Shown: positions 1 through 6,465, counted from the stretch's first letter. The stretch: DNA of 7,235 nucleotides from Candidatus Portnoybacteria bacterium CG_4_9_14_3_um_filter_43_11 (GCA_002791035.1 PFWG01000038.1:439-7673), one strand, 5' to 3'. Made by a program: numbers and translations. The notes: generated by a model from the sequence alone, not told the origin.

Positions 1-2
1 AT

Positions 3-1478
3 GCTTTAGATAGAATTGCGACAGCCAATCAGGAATTAGGCCAAATAAAGACCAGCGTCCTGCCGGCTGAAATTCAAGACGAGGTTTTCTCGCTGAAAGA
101 AAAACTGCCGCTTATTGAAGAAATGCTTCAGGGAATGGAGGAGTACTCGGATTCGTTCCTTAAGATTTTAGGCCAAGACAATCCACGCCAATACCTGCTG
201 ATTTTTCAGAACAACAGCGAAGCCCGGGCGACCGGCGGCTTTATCGGGACTTATGGGCTGTTGACTCTGGACCGGGGAGAAATGACCAGCTTGTTTATTG
301 ACGGCATTTTTAACGCCGACGGCCAGTTGCGCGAAAAAATCATTCCTCCTCAGCCGATTCAGAAAATCAGCACGGCCTGGTCCATGCACGACGCCAACTG
401 GTTTGCCGATTGGCCGACTTCAGCCGGAAAAATCGCTTGGTTTTACGAAAAGACCGGCGGTCCGACCGTGGACGGGATTTTTTCCTTGACGCCGACCGCG
501 GCGGAGCGGCTTCTAAGATTGACCGGCCCGATTGCCATGCCGGAATACGGCGTGGTTTTGGACTCAAATAATTTTGTTGAACTGGTTCAATACGAAACGG
601 AAGTTGATTACGACAAAACGGCTAACCAGCCCAAGAAAATATTGGCCGATTTCGCGCCGAAATTCATTGAAAAATTAGCTGAATTATCCTCTGACGGCAA
701 AAAGAAAGCGGTTGAAATAATTTTTGACTGTCTGGAACAAAAGCACATCCTGATTTATTTCAAAGACGGTTCTCTGGAAAATCTTGCCGTCAAAGAAGGT
801 TGGGCGGGAGAACTCAAATCAACGGATAAAGATTATTTAAGCGTGGTTTCTTCCAATATTAACGGATTTAAAACCGACAAAATGATTGAAGAAACAATTT
901 CCCATCAAGCCGAAATACAGCCGGACGGCGGCATCGTTGACACCTTAACGGTTGTCCGAAAACATCAGGGCGGCCAGACCAGTTATGACTGGTGGAATCG
1001 GGTCAACGCCAACTATCTCCGGGTCTATCTGCCGCTTGGTTCGGAATTGATTTACGCTCTCGGCCAGACCAAAGAATCATATCAGCCGCCGGTAAACTAC
1101 CAAGAACAGGGATTTAAAAATGACCCGCTAATTGACTCCATTGAAAGCAAGACGGCCATTGACCAAAAGACCGGTACCCGGATTTCTGCCGAGAACGGCA
1201 AAACGGTTTTTGGCAACTGGGTCTATGTCAGCCCGGGCGAGACCGTTACGCTGACCTACAAATACAAACTGCCATTTAAAATTGACTTGACCAAACCAAG
1301 CGATAGTTATAGTTTATTAATTCAAAAACAATCGGGCAGTTTAGGAAGCAAATTCAGCGAACAATTGAAGTTTCCTCAGGACTGGGAGATTCTGTGGCAG
1401 TATCCGGAAGCGGGCGCCTTTAATTACGCGGCTGATTTGGAAACGGATAAGTTTTTAGGGGCGACGTTTAAATTTTAA
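3..1478 (+). CDS. DUF4012 domain-containing protein, 5' end missing
   Basis: The reading frame is open to the left edge (first full codon at base 3, beginning ALDRIATANQELG), so the ATG at 123 is internal and the true start lies outside the window; 491 residues are visible. The first 40 or so are helical and charged. They lead into the stretch YLLIFQNNSEARATGGFIGTY (from about base 192), the hallmark of the DUF4012 family, where an asparagine-rich strand precedes GGFIG. The C-terminal part has the beta-rich pattern WVYVSPGETVTLTYKYKLP. No membrane segment is visible; family members usually carry an N-terminal one, which would be off-window, with the bulk outside the membrane. Biochemical function is unknown. 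The stop overlaps the murJ start (TAATG), suggesting translational coupling and a possible envelope role, which is inference only. Confidence 0.88.
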   Translation, partial: ALDRIATANQELGQIKTSVLPAEIQDEVFSLKEKLPLIEEMLQGMEEYSDSFLKILGQDNPRQYLLIFQNNSEARATGGFIGTYGLLTLDRGEMTSLFIDGIFNADGQLREKIIPPQPIQKISTAWSMHDANWFADWPTSAGKIAWFYEKTGGPTVDGIFSLTPTAAERLLRLTGPIAMPEYGVVLDSNNFVELVQYETEVDYDKTANQPKKILADFAPKFIEKLAELSSDGKKKAVEIIFDCLEQKHILIYFKDGSLENLAVKEGWAGELKSTDKDYLSVVSSNINGFKTDKMIEETISHQAEIQPDGGIVDTLTVVRKHQGGQTSYDWWNRVNANYLRVYLPLGSELIYALGQTKESYQPPVNYQEQGFKNDPLIDSIESKTAIDQKTGTRISAENGKTVFGNWVYVSPGETVTLTYKYKLPFKIDLTKPSDSYSLLIQKQSGSLGSKFSEQLKFPQDWEILWQYPEAGAFNYAADLETDKFLGATFKF

Positions 1479-3061
1479 TGCTCAAAAGGGTTCTGAATAA
1501 CAAATCAAAGACCATCGCCGCCGCCGCCGTTGTTTTAGGAGCGGCTTCTTTGATTAGCCGCTTTTTGGGCTTGGTCCGCGACCGGATTTTAGCCGGGACA
1601 TTCGGCGCCGGAGACGAACTGGACATCTATTACGCCGCCTTTCGGATTCCGGACTTGGTTTATTCGCTTTTGGTCATGGGCGCGATTTCAGCCGGATTTA
1701 TTCCGGTTTTTATCAATTACCTTGAAAAAGATAAAAAAGGCGCTTGGCGGCTGGCGAACAATGTTTTAAATCTGATGACTTTGTCGCTTATTGCCGTCTG
1801 CGCTCTGCTGATTATCTTTTCTTCTTGGCTGATAAAACTGGTCGCGCCCGGATTTCCAGAAGATAAATTGGCTCTGGTTGTTAATCTGACCAGAGTGATG
1901 TTTCTCAGTCCGCTGTTTTTGGGGTTAAGCGCCGTTTTAGGAGGAATCCTTCAAAGCTTCAAGCGTTTTTTGGTCTATTCCTTTGGGCCGATTATGTACA
2001 ATTTAGGGATTATTTTCGGCGCTTTGGTTTTAGTCAAATATTTCGGGCTGTTGGGCCTGGCCTATGGCGTGGTCCTGGGGGCGTTTCTGCATATGGCGGT
2101 CCAGATTCCAACAGCGGTTTTGTGCGGCTACCGCTGGCGGCCAGTTTTTAATTTCGGACTTGAGGGAGTGAGCCGGATTTTCCGGCTAATGCCGCCGCGA
2201 GTTTTGAGTTTGGGGTTGTCCCAGTTGAATCTTTGGGTGATGACGGCCCTGGCCTCATTTTTATCTGTCGGCAGTATCGCGGTCTATAACCTGGCCAATA
2301 ACATCTGGAGTTTTCCGGTGGGGATTTTCGGGGTTTCTTTCGCCCTGGCGGCTTTCCCGAAATTGTCCGAGTTTGCCCAAAAAAAGGATAAAACCGGCTT
2401 TGTTAAAACGTTTTCTTCGGCCCTGCGCCAAATCCTCTTTTTCACTCTGCCGGCCGGAGTTTTTTTTGTTGTTTTGCGCCTGCAGATCGTCCAGATTATT
2501 TTAGGCGCCGGCAAATTTTCGGAAGCGAATATAGTTTTGTCTAGTCAAACTTTGGCTTTTTTCTCCCTGTCTCTTTTTTCCGAATCGCTCATTCTCTTGT
2601 TCTTGCGGGGATTTTTCGCTTGGGAGGACGCCTGGCGTCCGTTTTTAATCGGGCTGGTGGCCGTCGGATTGAGGATTTGGCTGGCTAAATATTTTTCCGG
2701 ATTTATGGGCGCGCCGGGCCTGGCGCTTGGCTTTTCAATCGGCAGTGTTATTAACCTGATTCTTCTTTTTGCCTCGTTCCGGCGAAAGTTCGGGGAATTT
2801 AATTTTTTAGAAACACCTCTTTTATTTGCCAAAGTCGTTCTGTCTTCGCTTTTAGCCGGATTGGTTTTGTTCTATTCTTTGGAATATTTTTCCAGCCGAA
2901 GTATTTTGGTCCAAACCGCTTTTGCCGTCCTGGCCGGCGGACTGAGCTATCTCTTTTTTGCCTGGCTTTTAAGAGTGAAAGAACTGAATTTGTTTTTGTC
3001 GCTGATGGCCGGCCGCTTGCCCTGGCGGAAGGCAAAATCGTTGGAAATGGAGGAAAAATAA
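1478..3061 (+). CDS. murJ: MurJ/MviN lipid II flippase
   Basis: A 527-residue polytopic membrane protein of the MATE/MOP-like MurJ family, which flips the peptidoglycan precursor lipid II across the cytoplasmic membrane. The N-terminus carries the family signature SRFLGLVRDRILAGTFGAG (residues 27-45), then ELDIYYAAFRIPDL and a glycine/alanine-rich LLVMGAISAGFIPVF. R28, R34 and D49 line up by eye with the essential Arg18, Arg24 and Asp39 of E. coli MurJ. Many hydrophobic segments follow across the whole length, fitting the usual 14 helices, and the length is normal for the family. The C-terminus is short, basic and cytosolic-looking. The start ATG shares a base with the preceding stop, and an AGGGG at 1457-1461 is rather far upstream, so coupled initiation is likely. 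lepA follows after three bases. Its presence implies that the organism makes or handles peptidoglycan. Confidence 0.95.
   Translation: MLKRVLNNKSKTIAAAAVVLGAASLISRFLGLVRDRILAGTFGAGDELDIYYAAFRIPDLVYSLLVMGAISAGFIPVFINYLEKDKKGAWRLANNVLNLMTLSLIAVCALLIIFSSWLIKLVAPGFPEDKLALVVNLTRVMFLSPLFLGLSAVLGGILQSFKRFLVYSFGPIMYNLGIIFGALVLVKYFGLLGLAYGVVLGAFLHMAVQIPTAVLCGYRWRPVFNFGLEGVSRIFRLMPPRVLSLGLSQLNLWVMTALASFLSVGSIAVYNLANNIWSFPVGIFGVSFALAAFPKLSEFAQKKDKTGFVKTFSSALRQILFFTLPAGVFFVVLRLQIVQIILGAGKFSEANIVLSSQTLAFFSLSLFSESLILLFLRGFFAWEDAWRPFLIGLVAVGLRIWLAKYFSGFMGAPGLALGFSIGSVINLILLFASFRRKFGEFNFLETPLLFAKVVLSSLLAGLVLFYSLEYFSSRSILVQTAFAVLAGGLSYLFFAWLLRVKELNLFLSLMAGRLPWRKAKSLEMEEK
3049..3053 (+). promoter_or_regulatory. 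Shine-Dalgarno site of lepA
   Basis: GGAGG lies inside the last codons of murJ, 11 bases before the lepA ATG at 3065. It is the only strong Shine-Dalgarno match ahead of any gene in this window, and it fixes the lepA start. Confidence 0.75.
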
Positions 3062-3064
3062 ATT

Positions 3065-4852
3065 ATGCCGATTAGTCAGTCAAATATCAGAAACTTCTGT
3101 ATTATCTCGCACATTGACCACGGCAAATCAACTTTGGCCGACCGTTTCTTGGAATTGACCGGCACAGTGGAAAAAAGAAAAATGCAGGAACAGTTTTTGG
3201 ATATGATGGAGTTAGAGAGGGAAAAGGGAATTACCATCAAACTCCAGCCGGTTCGGATGGAGTATCGGGGAGGCGTCTTAAATTTGATTGACACTCCCGG
3301 CCATGTTGATTTCACCTACGAGGTCTCAAGGAGTTTGGCGGCGGTGGAAAGCGCGATTCTATTGGTTGACGCCAGCCAGGGAGTCCAGGCGCAGACCTTG
3401 GCCAATCTCCATTTAGCCAGAGAACAGGGCTTGGTCATTATTCCGGTGATTAATAAGATTGATCTGCCTTATGCCCGGATTAGGGAAACCGCCAATGAAA
3501 TGGAGCAATTGCTGGGGATAAATCCGGGAGACATTTTGAAAATTTCAGCCAAAAAAGGAAGCGGCGTGGAAGAAATTTTGAAGGCGATTGTTGAAAGAGT
3601 CCCGGCGCCTCAAGGCGATTTGACTAAACCTCTCCGGGCTTTGATTTTTGATTCTGATTACGATGATTTCAAAGGGGTTATTGCCTATGTTAGGATTGTT
3701 GACGGAGAAGTCAAAGCTGGAGACAGGATATTGATGTTGGCTTCCGGCGCCGAAGCCGAAACGCTGGAAGTCGGGATTTTCAAGCCGAATTCGGTTAAAA
3801 CCGAGCGTCTTAGAACTGGCGAAATCGGCTATATCGCCACCGGCCTGAAAGACATTGGAAGGTGTCGGGTCGGCGACACTATTGCTTTGTCAAAATCATC
3901 GGCCAAACCGCTGGCCGGATATAAAGAGCCGAAGCCGGTTGTTTTCGCCAGTTTTTATCCGGCTGATTCGGGCGACTACGATTTGCTCAAAGAGAGCTTG
4001 GGCAAACTGAAACTGAGCGATGCCTCGCTTAAATACGAGCCGGAATCATCAGAAGGATTGGGCCGGGGGTTCCGCTGCGGATTTTTAGGCATGCTTCATT
4101 TGGAAATTATCTCTGAACGGCTCAAGCGGGAAAAGAATCTTGATTTAGTTATCACTTTTCCCTCGGTCAATTATCAGGTTGTTGCCAAAGGAAAAACCCA
4201 AAGTCCGGTTTTGATTTCTTCGCCATCCGATTTGTCCGACCTTAGTCAAGTGGAAGAAATCAGGGAGCCCTGGGTTGCCCTGGAAGTAATTTCGCCCCTT
4301 CAGTACTTAGGCATCCTGCTCAAGCTTTTGGAAACCTTGCGGGGAGAATACCAGGATACCGTCTATTTGAGCGCCGACCGAATTTTGATAAAATACCGGG
4401 CGCCGCTTAATGAGATTATCGCTGACTTTTACGACCGGCTGAAAAATATCACTTCCGGCTACGCTTCCATGAATTATGAAATGAGCGGCTATCGGCCGGG
4501 CGATCTGGTTGAATTGGATATTCTGATTGCCGGCGAAAAAGTGGAGGCGTTTTCAAAAATCATTCATCGCCAAAGAGCGGCGGCGGAGGGCCGGGCGCTG
4601 GTCAAAAAGCTGAAAGAAATCGTGCCGCCCCAGCTCTTTGCCGTTTCCCTTCAGGCGGCCATTGGGGGAAAAATCATCGCGCGCGAAGATATCCGGGCGC
4701 TAAGAAAAGACGTCACCGGCTATCTTTACGGCGGCGATGTCACTCGGAAGAAAAAACTTCTGGAGAAGCAGAAAAAAGGCAAAAAGAAAATGAAGCGGTT
4801 GGGAAAAATCAACATTCCCTCTGAGGTCTTTCTTAAAGTTTTGAAAAAGTAA
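3065..4852 (+). CDS. lepA: Elongation factor 4 (LepA), ribosomal back-translocase GTPase
   Basis: A 595-residue translational GTPase, full length for LepA/EF4, which acts on the ribosome (reported back-translocation and roles in initiation or 30S assembly). All GTPase motifs are present: G1 HIDHGKST (16-23), switch I EREKGITIK (51-59), G3 DTPGH (76-80) with the catalytic His80, G4 NKID (130-133) and G5 SAK (161-163). Domain II follows from about residue 190. The YEPESSEGLGRGFRCGFLGMLH block is typical of LepA, as is the unique C-terminal domain containing YGGDVTRKKKLLEKQKKGKK. It lacks the domain IV found in EF-G, which separates it from fusA and typA. A GGAGG site and three-base spacing to murJ indicate the same transcript. 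A hairpin follows the stop, so this is probably the end of the first operon. No key residue appears to be lost. Confidence 0.98.
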   Translation: MPISQSNIRNFCIISHIDHGKSTLADRFLELTGTVEKRKMQEQFLDMMELEREKGITIKLQPVRMEYRGGVLNLIDTPGHVDFTYEVSRSLAAVESAILLVDASQGVQAQTLANLHLAREQGLVIIPVINKIDLPYARIRETANEMEQLLGINPGDILKISAKKGSGVEEILKAIVERVPAPQGDLTKPLRALIFDSDYDDFKGVIAYVRIVDGEVKAGDRILMLASGAEAETLEVGIFKPNSVKTERLRTGEIGYIATGLKDIGRCRVGDTIALSKSSAKPLAGYKEPKPVVFASFYPADSGDYDLLKESLGKLKLSDASLKYEPESSEGLGRGFRCGFLGMLHLEIISERLKREKNLDLVITFPSVNYQVVAKGKTQSPVLISSPSDLSDLSQVEEIREPWVALEVISPLQYLGILLKLLETLRGEYQDTVYLSADRILIKYRAPLNEIIADFYDRLKNITSGYASMNYEMSGYRPGDLVELDILIAGEKVEAFSKIIHRQRAAAEGRALVKKLKEIVPPQLFAVSLQAAIGGKIIAREDIRALRKDVTGYLYGGDVTRKKKLLEKQKKGKKKMKRLGKINIPSEVFLKVLKK

Positions 4853-4857
4853 AAAGT

Positions 4858-4891
4858 CGTCCCGCAGTAGCGCGGGACGGAGCGGGATTTT
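4858..4891 (+). terminator. Putative intrinsic terminator after lepA, with two competing 3' arms
   Basis: CGTCCCGC (4858-4865) pairs perfectly with GCGGGACG (4872-4879) around a six-base loop. A second copy of GCGGGA at 4882-4887 can pair instead with TCCCGC (4860-4865) and is directly followed by TTTT (4888-4891). The stronger stem is seven or more bases from the T-run; the weaker one abuts it. The T-run is short, so termination may be partial. Its position, six bases after the lepA stop and just ahead of a promoter, supports a terminator role. Confidence 0.6.
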
Positions 4892-4916
4892 ACATTCTTT
4901 AATTTACTGATATAAT
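4889..4916 (+). promoter_or_regulatory. Sigma70-type promoter for the FtsB-like/tRNA/prfB/ftsEX segment
   Basis: -35 TTTACA (4889-4894, five of six consensus bases), a 16-base spacer, an extended -10 TG (4908-4909) and a perfect -10 TATAAT (4911-4916). Transcription would start near 4922-4924, giving a leader of about 139 bases before the ATG at 5062. This is the only near-consensus promoter seen in the window that sits in a sensible position. Confidence 0.75.
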
Positions 4917-4955
4917 CACAAAAGGGGAATAACAAGAAAAGCCAGCATCGAAAGA

Positions 4956-5030
4956 ATGACTAAGAAAGACAAAACAATCCAGGAAATCCTGATTATTTTT
5001 CTTGTTTTTAACGCCTTCATATATTTTTAG
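4956..5030 (+). CDS. Possible 24-residue single-span membrane peptide (hypothetical)
   Basis: A short reading frame of ATG, 24 codons and TAG lies in the leader between the promoter and the FtsB-like gene. The peptide starts with a basic, hydrophilic segment (MTKKDKTIQE) and ends with an uninterrupted hydrophobic run (ILIIFLVFNAFIYF), the layout of a small membrane peptide with its N-terminus inside. Only a weak GAAAG precedes the ATG, but most other genes here also lack a good ribosome site. The stop is 31 bases before the next gene. The reading frame may be real, may act as a leader peptide, or may arise by chance from T-rich leader sequence. No family is recognised. Confidence 0.3.
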   Translation: MTKKDKTIQEILIIFLVFNAFIYF

Positions 5031-5061
5031 CGTAGCAAAAATTGAGCAATAAAACAAGAAG

Positions 5062-5502
5062 ATGAACCAATCAAGCCAGACAAAAAGAAACATTAAAAAA
5101 ATCTTGGGTTCAAGAGTTTTTCTTTTTTTAGCCGCTATCGTCCTGATTATCTTGACTGTTAATCTTGGCCGGGAAAGTTACCGCAAGTACCAATTAGGCA
5201 AGGAAATCCAGGGGCTGAAGGCGGAAATGAAACAATTGGAAGGGAAAAATCGCCAATTGTCCGACATGTTTGAATATTTCAAGGATGAGTCATACCTTGA
5301 ACAGGAAGCCCGGCTCAAACTTAATCTGAAAAGGCCGGGCGAAAAAGTCGTCATTTATTCCGACCGCGCCAGCGATCTTTCTGATGATAATTCCGGCGCC
5401 AGCCAGGCGGCGCCAACGGCTTTCGGCGCGCCGGAGATAAAGAAAAGCGAAGGAACGGACAATTATTGGCTCTGGTGGGAATATTTTTTTGACACTCATT
5501 GA
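5062..5502 (+). CDS. FtsB/DivIC-family septum formation initiator protein
   Basis: A 146-residue bitopic protein: a basic cytoplasmic N-terminus (1-17), one membrane helix at about 18-35 (RVFLFLAAIVLIILTVNL), then a heptad-like coiled coil (about 40-72). The conserved FtsB/DivIC block follows: a D-x-x-YLEQEARLKLNLKRPGE pattern (75-94) ending in VVIY. In other bacteria such proteins bind FtsL and FtsQ/DivIB and activate septal peptidoglycan synthesis; assigning that role here is by family. A Ser/Ala/Asp-rich linker (about 100-130) leads to an unusual aromatic tail, NYWLWWEYFF (134-143). An in-frame TAA twelve bases upstream makes the ATG at 5062 the only reasonable start, with a weak AAGAAG before it. 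It ends in TGA, only three bases before a tRNA. FtsB and DivIC cannot be told apart from sequence alone. Confidence 0.85.
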   Translation: MNQSSQTKRNIKKILGSRVFLFLAAIVLIILTVNLGRESYRKYQLGKEIQGLKAEMKQLEGKNRQLSDMFEYFKDESYLEQEARLKLNLKRPGEKVVIYSDRASDLSDDNSGASQAAPTAFGAPEIKKSEGTDNYWLWWEYFFDTH

Positions 5503-5505
5503 TTT

Positions 5506-5579
5506 GCGGGTGTAGCTTAGTGGTAAAGCATCTGCTTCCCAAGCAGACGACAGGAGTTCGATTCTCCTTACCCGCTCCA
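5506..5579 (+). tRNA. tRNA-Gly (anticodon CCC)
   Basis: A full cloverleaf can be drawn. Acceptor GCGGGTG (5506-5512) pairs with TACCCGC (5569-5575), with one G-T wobble. The D stem is GCTT/AAGC with an AGTGGTA loop. The anticodon stem TCTGC/GCAGA encloses TTCCCAA, with CCC at 5538-5540. The T stem AGGAG/CTCCT encloses TTCGATT. The discriminator is T, as is usual for bacterial tRNA-Gly, and CCA is encoded at 5577-5579. It reads GGG codons. It begins three bases after the FtsB-like stop and abuts the next tRNA with no spacer. Confidence 0.96.
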
Positions 5580-5652
5580 GCCCGTGTAGCTCAGCTGGTA
5601 GAGCAACGCATTCGTAACGCGTAGGTCGTCGGTTCAAATCCGACCGCGGGCT
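5580..5652 (+). tRNA. tRNA-Thr (anticodon CGT), no encoded CCA
   Basis: Acceptor GCCCGTG (5580-5586) pairs with CGCGGGC (5645-5651), with one T-G wobble. The D stem is GCTC/GAGC. The anticodon loop is TTCGTAA, with CGT at 5613-5615. The T stem GTCGG/CCGAC encloses TTCAAAT. It reads ACG codons. The last anticodon-stem pair is A5610 opposite C5618, a mismatch where an A-T pair is usual. After the discriminator T5652 the sequence is CTA, so CCA must be added by nucleotidyltransferase, unlike the tRNA-Gly next to it. Confidence 0.95.
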
Positions 5653-5697
5653 CTAACTTTGGCGGGATTTACGCCGGCGGGAAAGCGTGATAAAATA

Positions 5698-6465
5698 ATG
5701 AAAGACCTAACCGGAAAACTAAAAGGCAAATACGACGGCAAAAACGCCATTCTTTCCATTTACGCCGGCGCCGGCGGGACCGACGCGCAGGACTGGGCCG
5801 AAATGCTTTTGAAAATGTATCTTAAATTTGCCCAAAGAAACGACTGGAAAGCAGAAGTCATTCACATCAAAGAGGGCAAGGAAGCCGGGATTAAGAACGC
5901 TACTCTGATTATCCAGCATCCTTACGCTTACGGCTACCTCAAGGGAGAAAACGGCGTTCATCGTTTGGTTCGTCTTTCTCCTTTTAACGCCAATAATCTT
6001 CGCCAGACCTCTTTCGCCCTGATTGAAGTTCTGCCCGAATTAGACGAAGTCAAGGAAATCAATCTTCGGCCGGAGGACTTGAGGATTGAGACCTATCGCG
6101 CCAGCGGCCCGGGCGGCCAGTATGTCAACAAAACCGAATCGGCCGTGAGAATCACTCATCTGTCAACCGGTCTTGTGGCGGCTTGCCAGAGCGGCCGCTT
6201 ACAGGGAGAAAACAAAAAAAAGGCGCTCCAGTTGCTCGCCAGCAAACTTTTTCAGCGCCAGCTTAAACAAAAGAAAAGCGAGCGAGAGATTTTAAGAGGC
6301 CAGCCGCTTTCGGCCGAGTGGGGGAGCCAAATCCGCTCCTATGTCGTTCATCCCTACCAAATGGTTAAAGACCACCGGACCGGAGTCAAAGTCGGCAACC
6401 CAGAAGCGGTTTTAGACGGGAAACTGGATAAATTCATTGAGGGGTTCATCCAGAAGAAAAAATAG
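5698..6465 (+). CDS. prfB: Peptide chain release factor 2-type protein lacking domain 1
   Basis: A class I release factor of 255 residues; RF2 is usually about 365. It should recognise UGA/UAA and trigger peptide release on the ribosome. The sequence enters the family at the domain 2 block YDGKNAILSIYAGAGGTDAQ (from residue 12). It carries the RF2-specific SPF tripeptide (94-96), which gives the RF2 rather than RF1 assignment, and the catalytic GGQ (139-141). It ends in the normal C-terminal part (WGSQIRSYVVHPYQMVKDHRTG, then AVLDGKLDKFIE). The roughly 100-residue helical domain 1 is absent, and two tRNAs occupy the DNA where it would lie. The residue seven after SPF is Gln103, where His is conserved, and the GGQ context is GPGGQY rather than GAGGQH. 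ATG 5698 is chosen over an upstream TTG at 5659, which adds only 13 non-conserved residues. There is no clear Shine-Dalgarno. Synteny with ftsEX supports prfB. Confidence 0.87.
   Translation: MKDLTGKLKGKYDGKNAILSIYAGAGGTDAQDWAEMLLKMYLKFAQRNDWKAEVIHIKEGKEAGIKNATLIIQHPYAYGYLKGENGVHRLVRLSPFNANNLRQTSFALIEVLPELDEVKEINLRPEDLRIETYRASGPGGQYVNKTESAVRITHLSTGLVAACQSGRLQGENKKKALQLLASKLFQRQLKQKKSEREILRGQPLSAEWGSQIRSYVVHPYQMVKDHRTGVKVGNPEAVLDGKLDKFIEGFIQKKK

Noticed and set aside
123..125. ATG as start of the DUF4012 gene
   Set aside because: The frame stays open with plausible coding sequence to the left edge, so the gene is truncated by the window and this Met is internal.
2284..3035. Three overlapping minus-strand reading frames within murJ
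   Set aside because: They are Lys/Arg/Pro-rich shadows of a hydrophobic membrane-protein gene, with no domain or initiation signal.
4899..5093. 64-residue reading frame on the minus strand across the leader
   Set aside because: It overlaps the promoter and the start of the FtsB-like gene, has low-complexity Phe-rich content and no recognisable family.
5500..5502. UGA read as glycine or tryptophan, as in some CPR lineages
   Set aside because: The TGA sits at the natural end of the FtsB-like protein. No main gene contains an internal TGA, and an RF2-type factor is encoded nearby.
5489..5516. Perfect TTGACA at 5489-5494 as a tRNA promoter
   Set aside because: The matching -10 position falls inside tRNA-Gly (TGTAGC, poor match), and transcription would begin within the tRNA. 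The bases encode the FFDTH end of the FtsB-like protein.
5290..5637. 115-residue minus-strand reading frame across the FtsB-like gene and both tRNAs
   Set aside because: It runs antisense through two intact cloverleaf tRNAs. Such translated tRNA frames are a common misannotation.
5661..5675. GGCG/CGCC hairpin after tRNA-Thr as a terminator
   Set aside because: It has only four strong pairs and no T-run follows; it would also block expression of prfB.
5659..5697. TTG at 5659 as the prfB start
   Set aside because: It adds 13 residues (MAGFTPAGKRDKI) with no resemblance to the family, begins only seven bases after the tRNA-Thr end, and does not restore domain 1.
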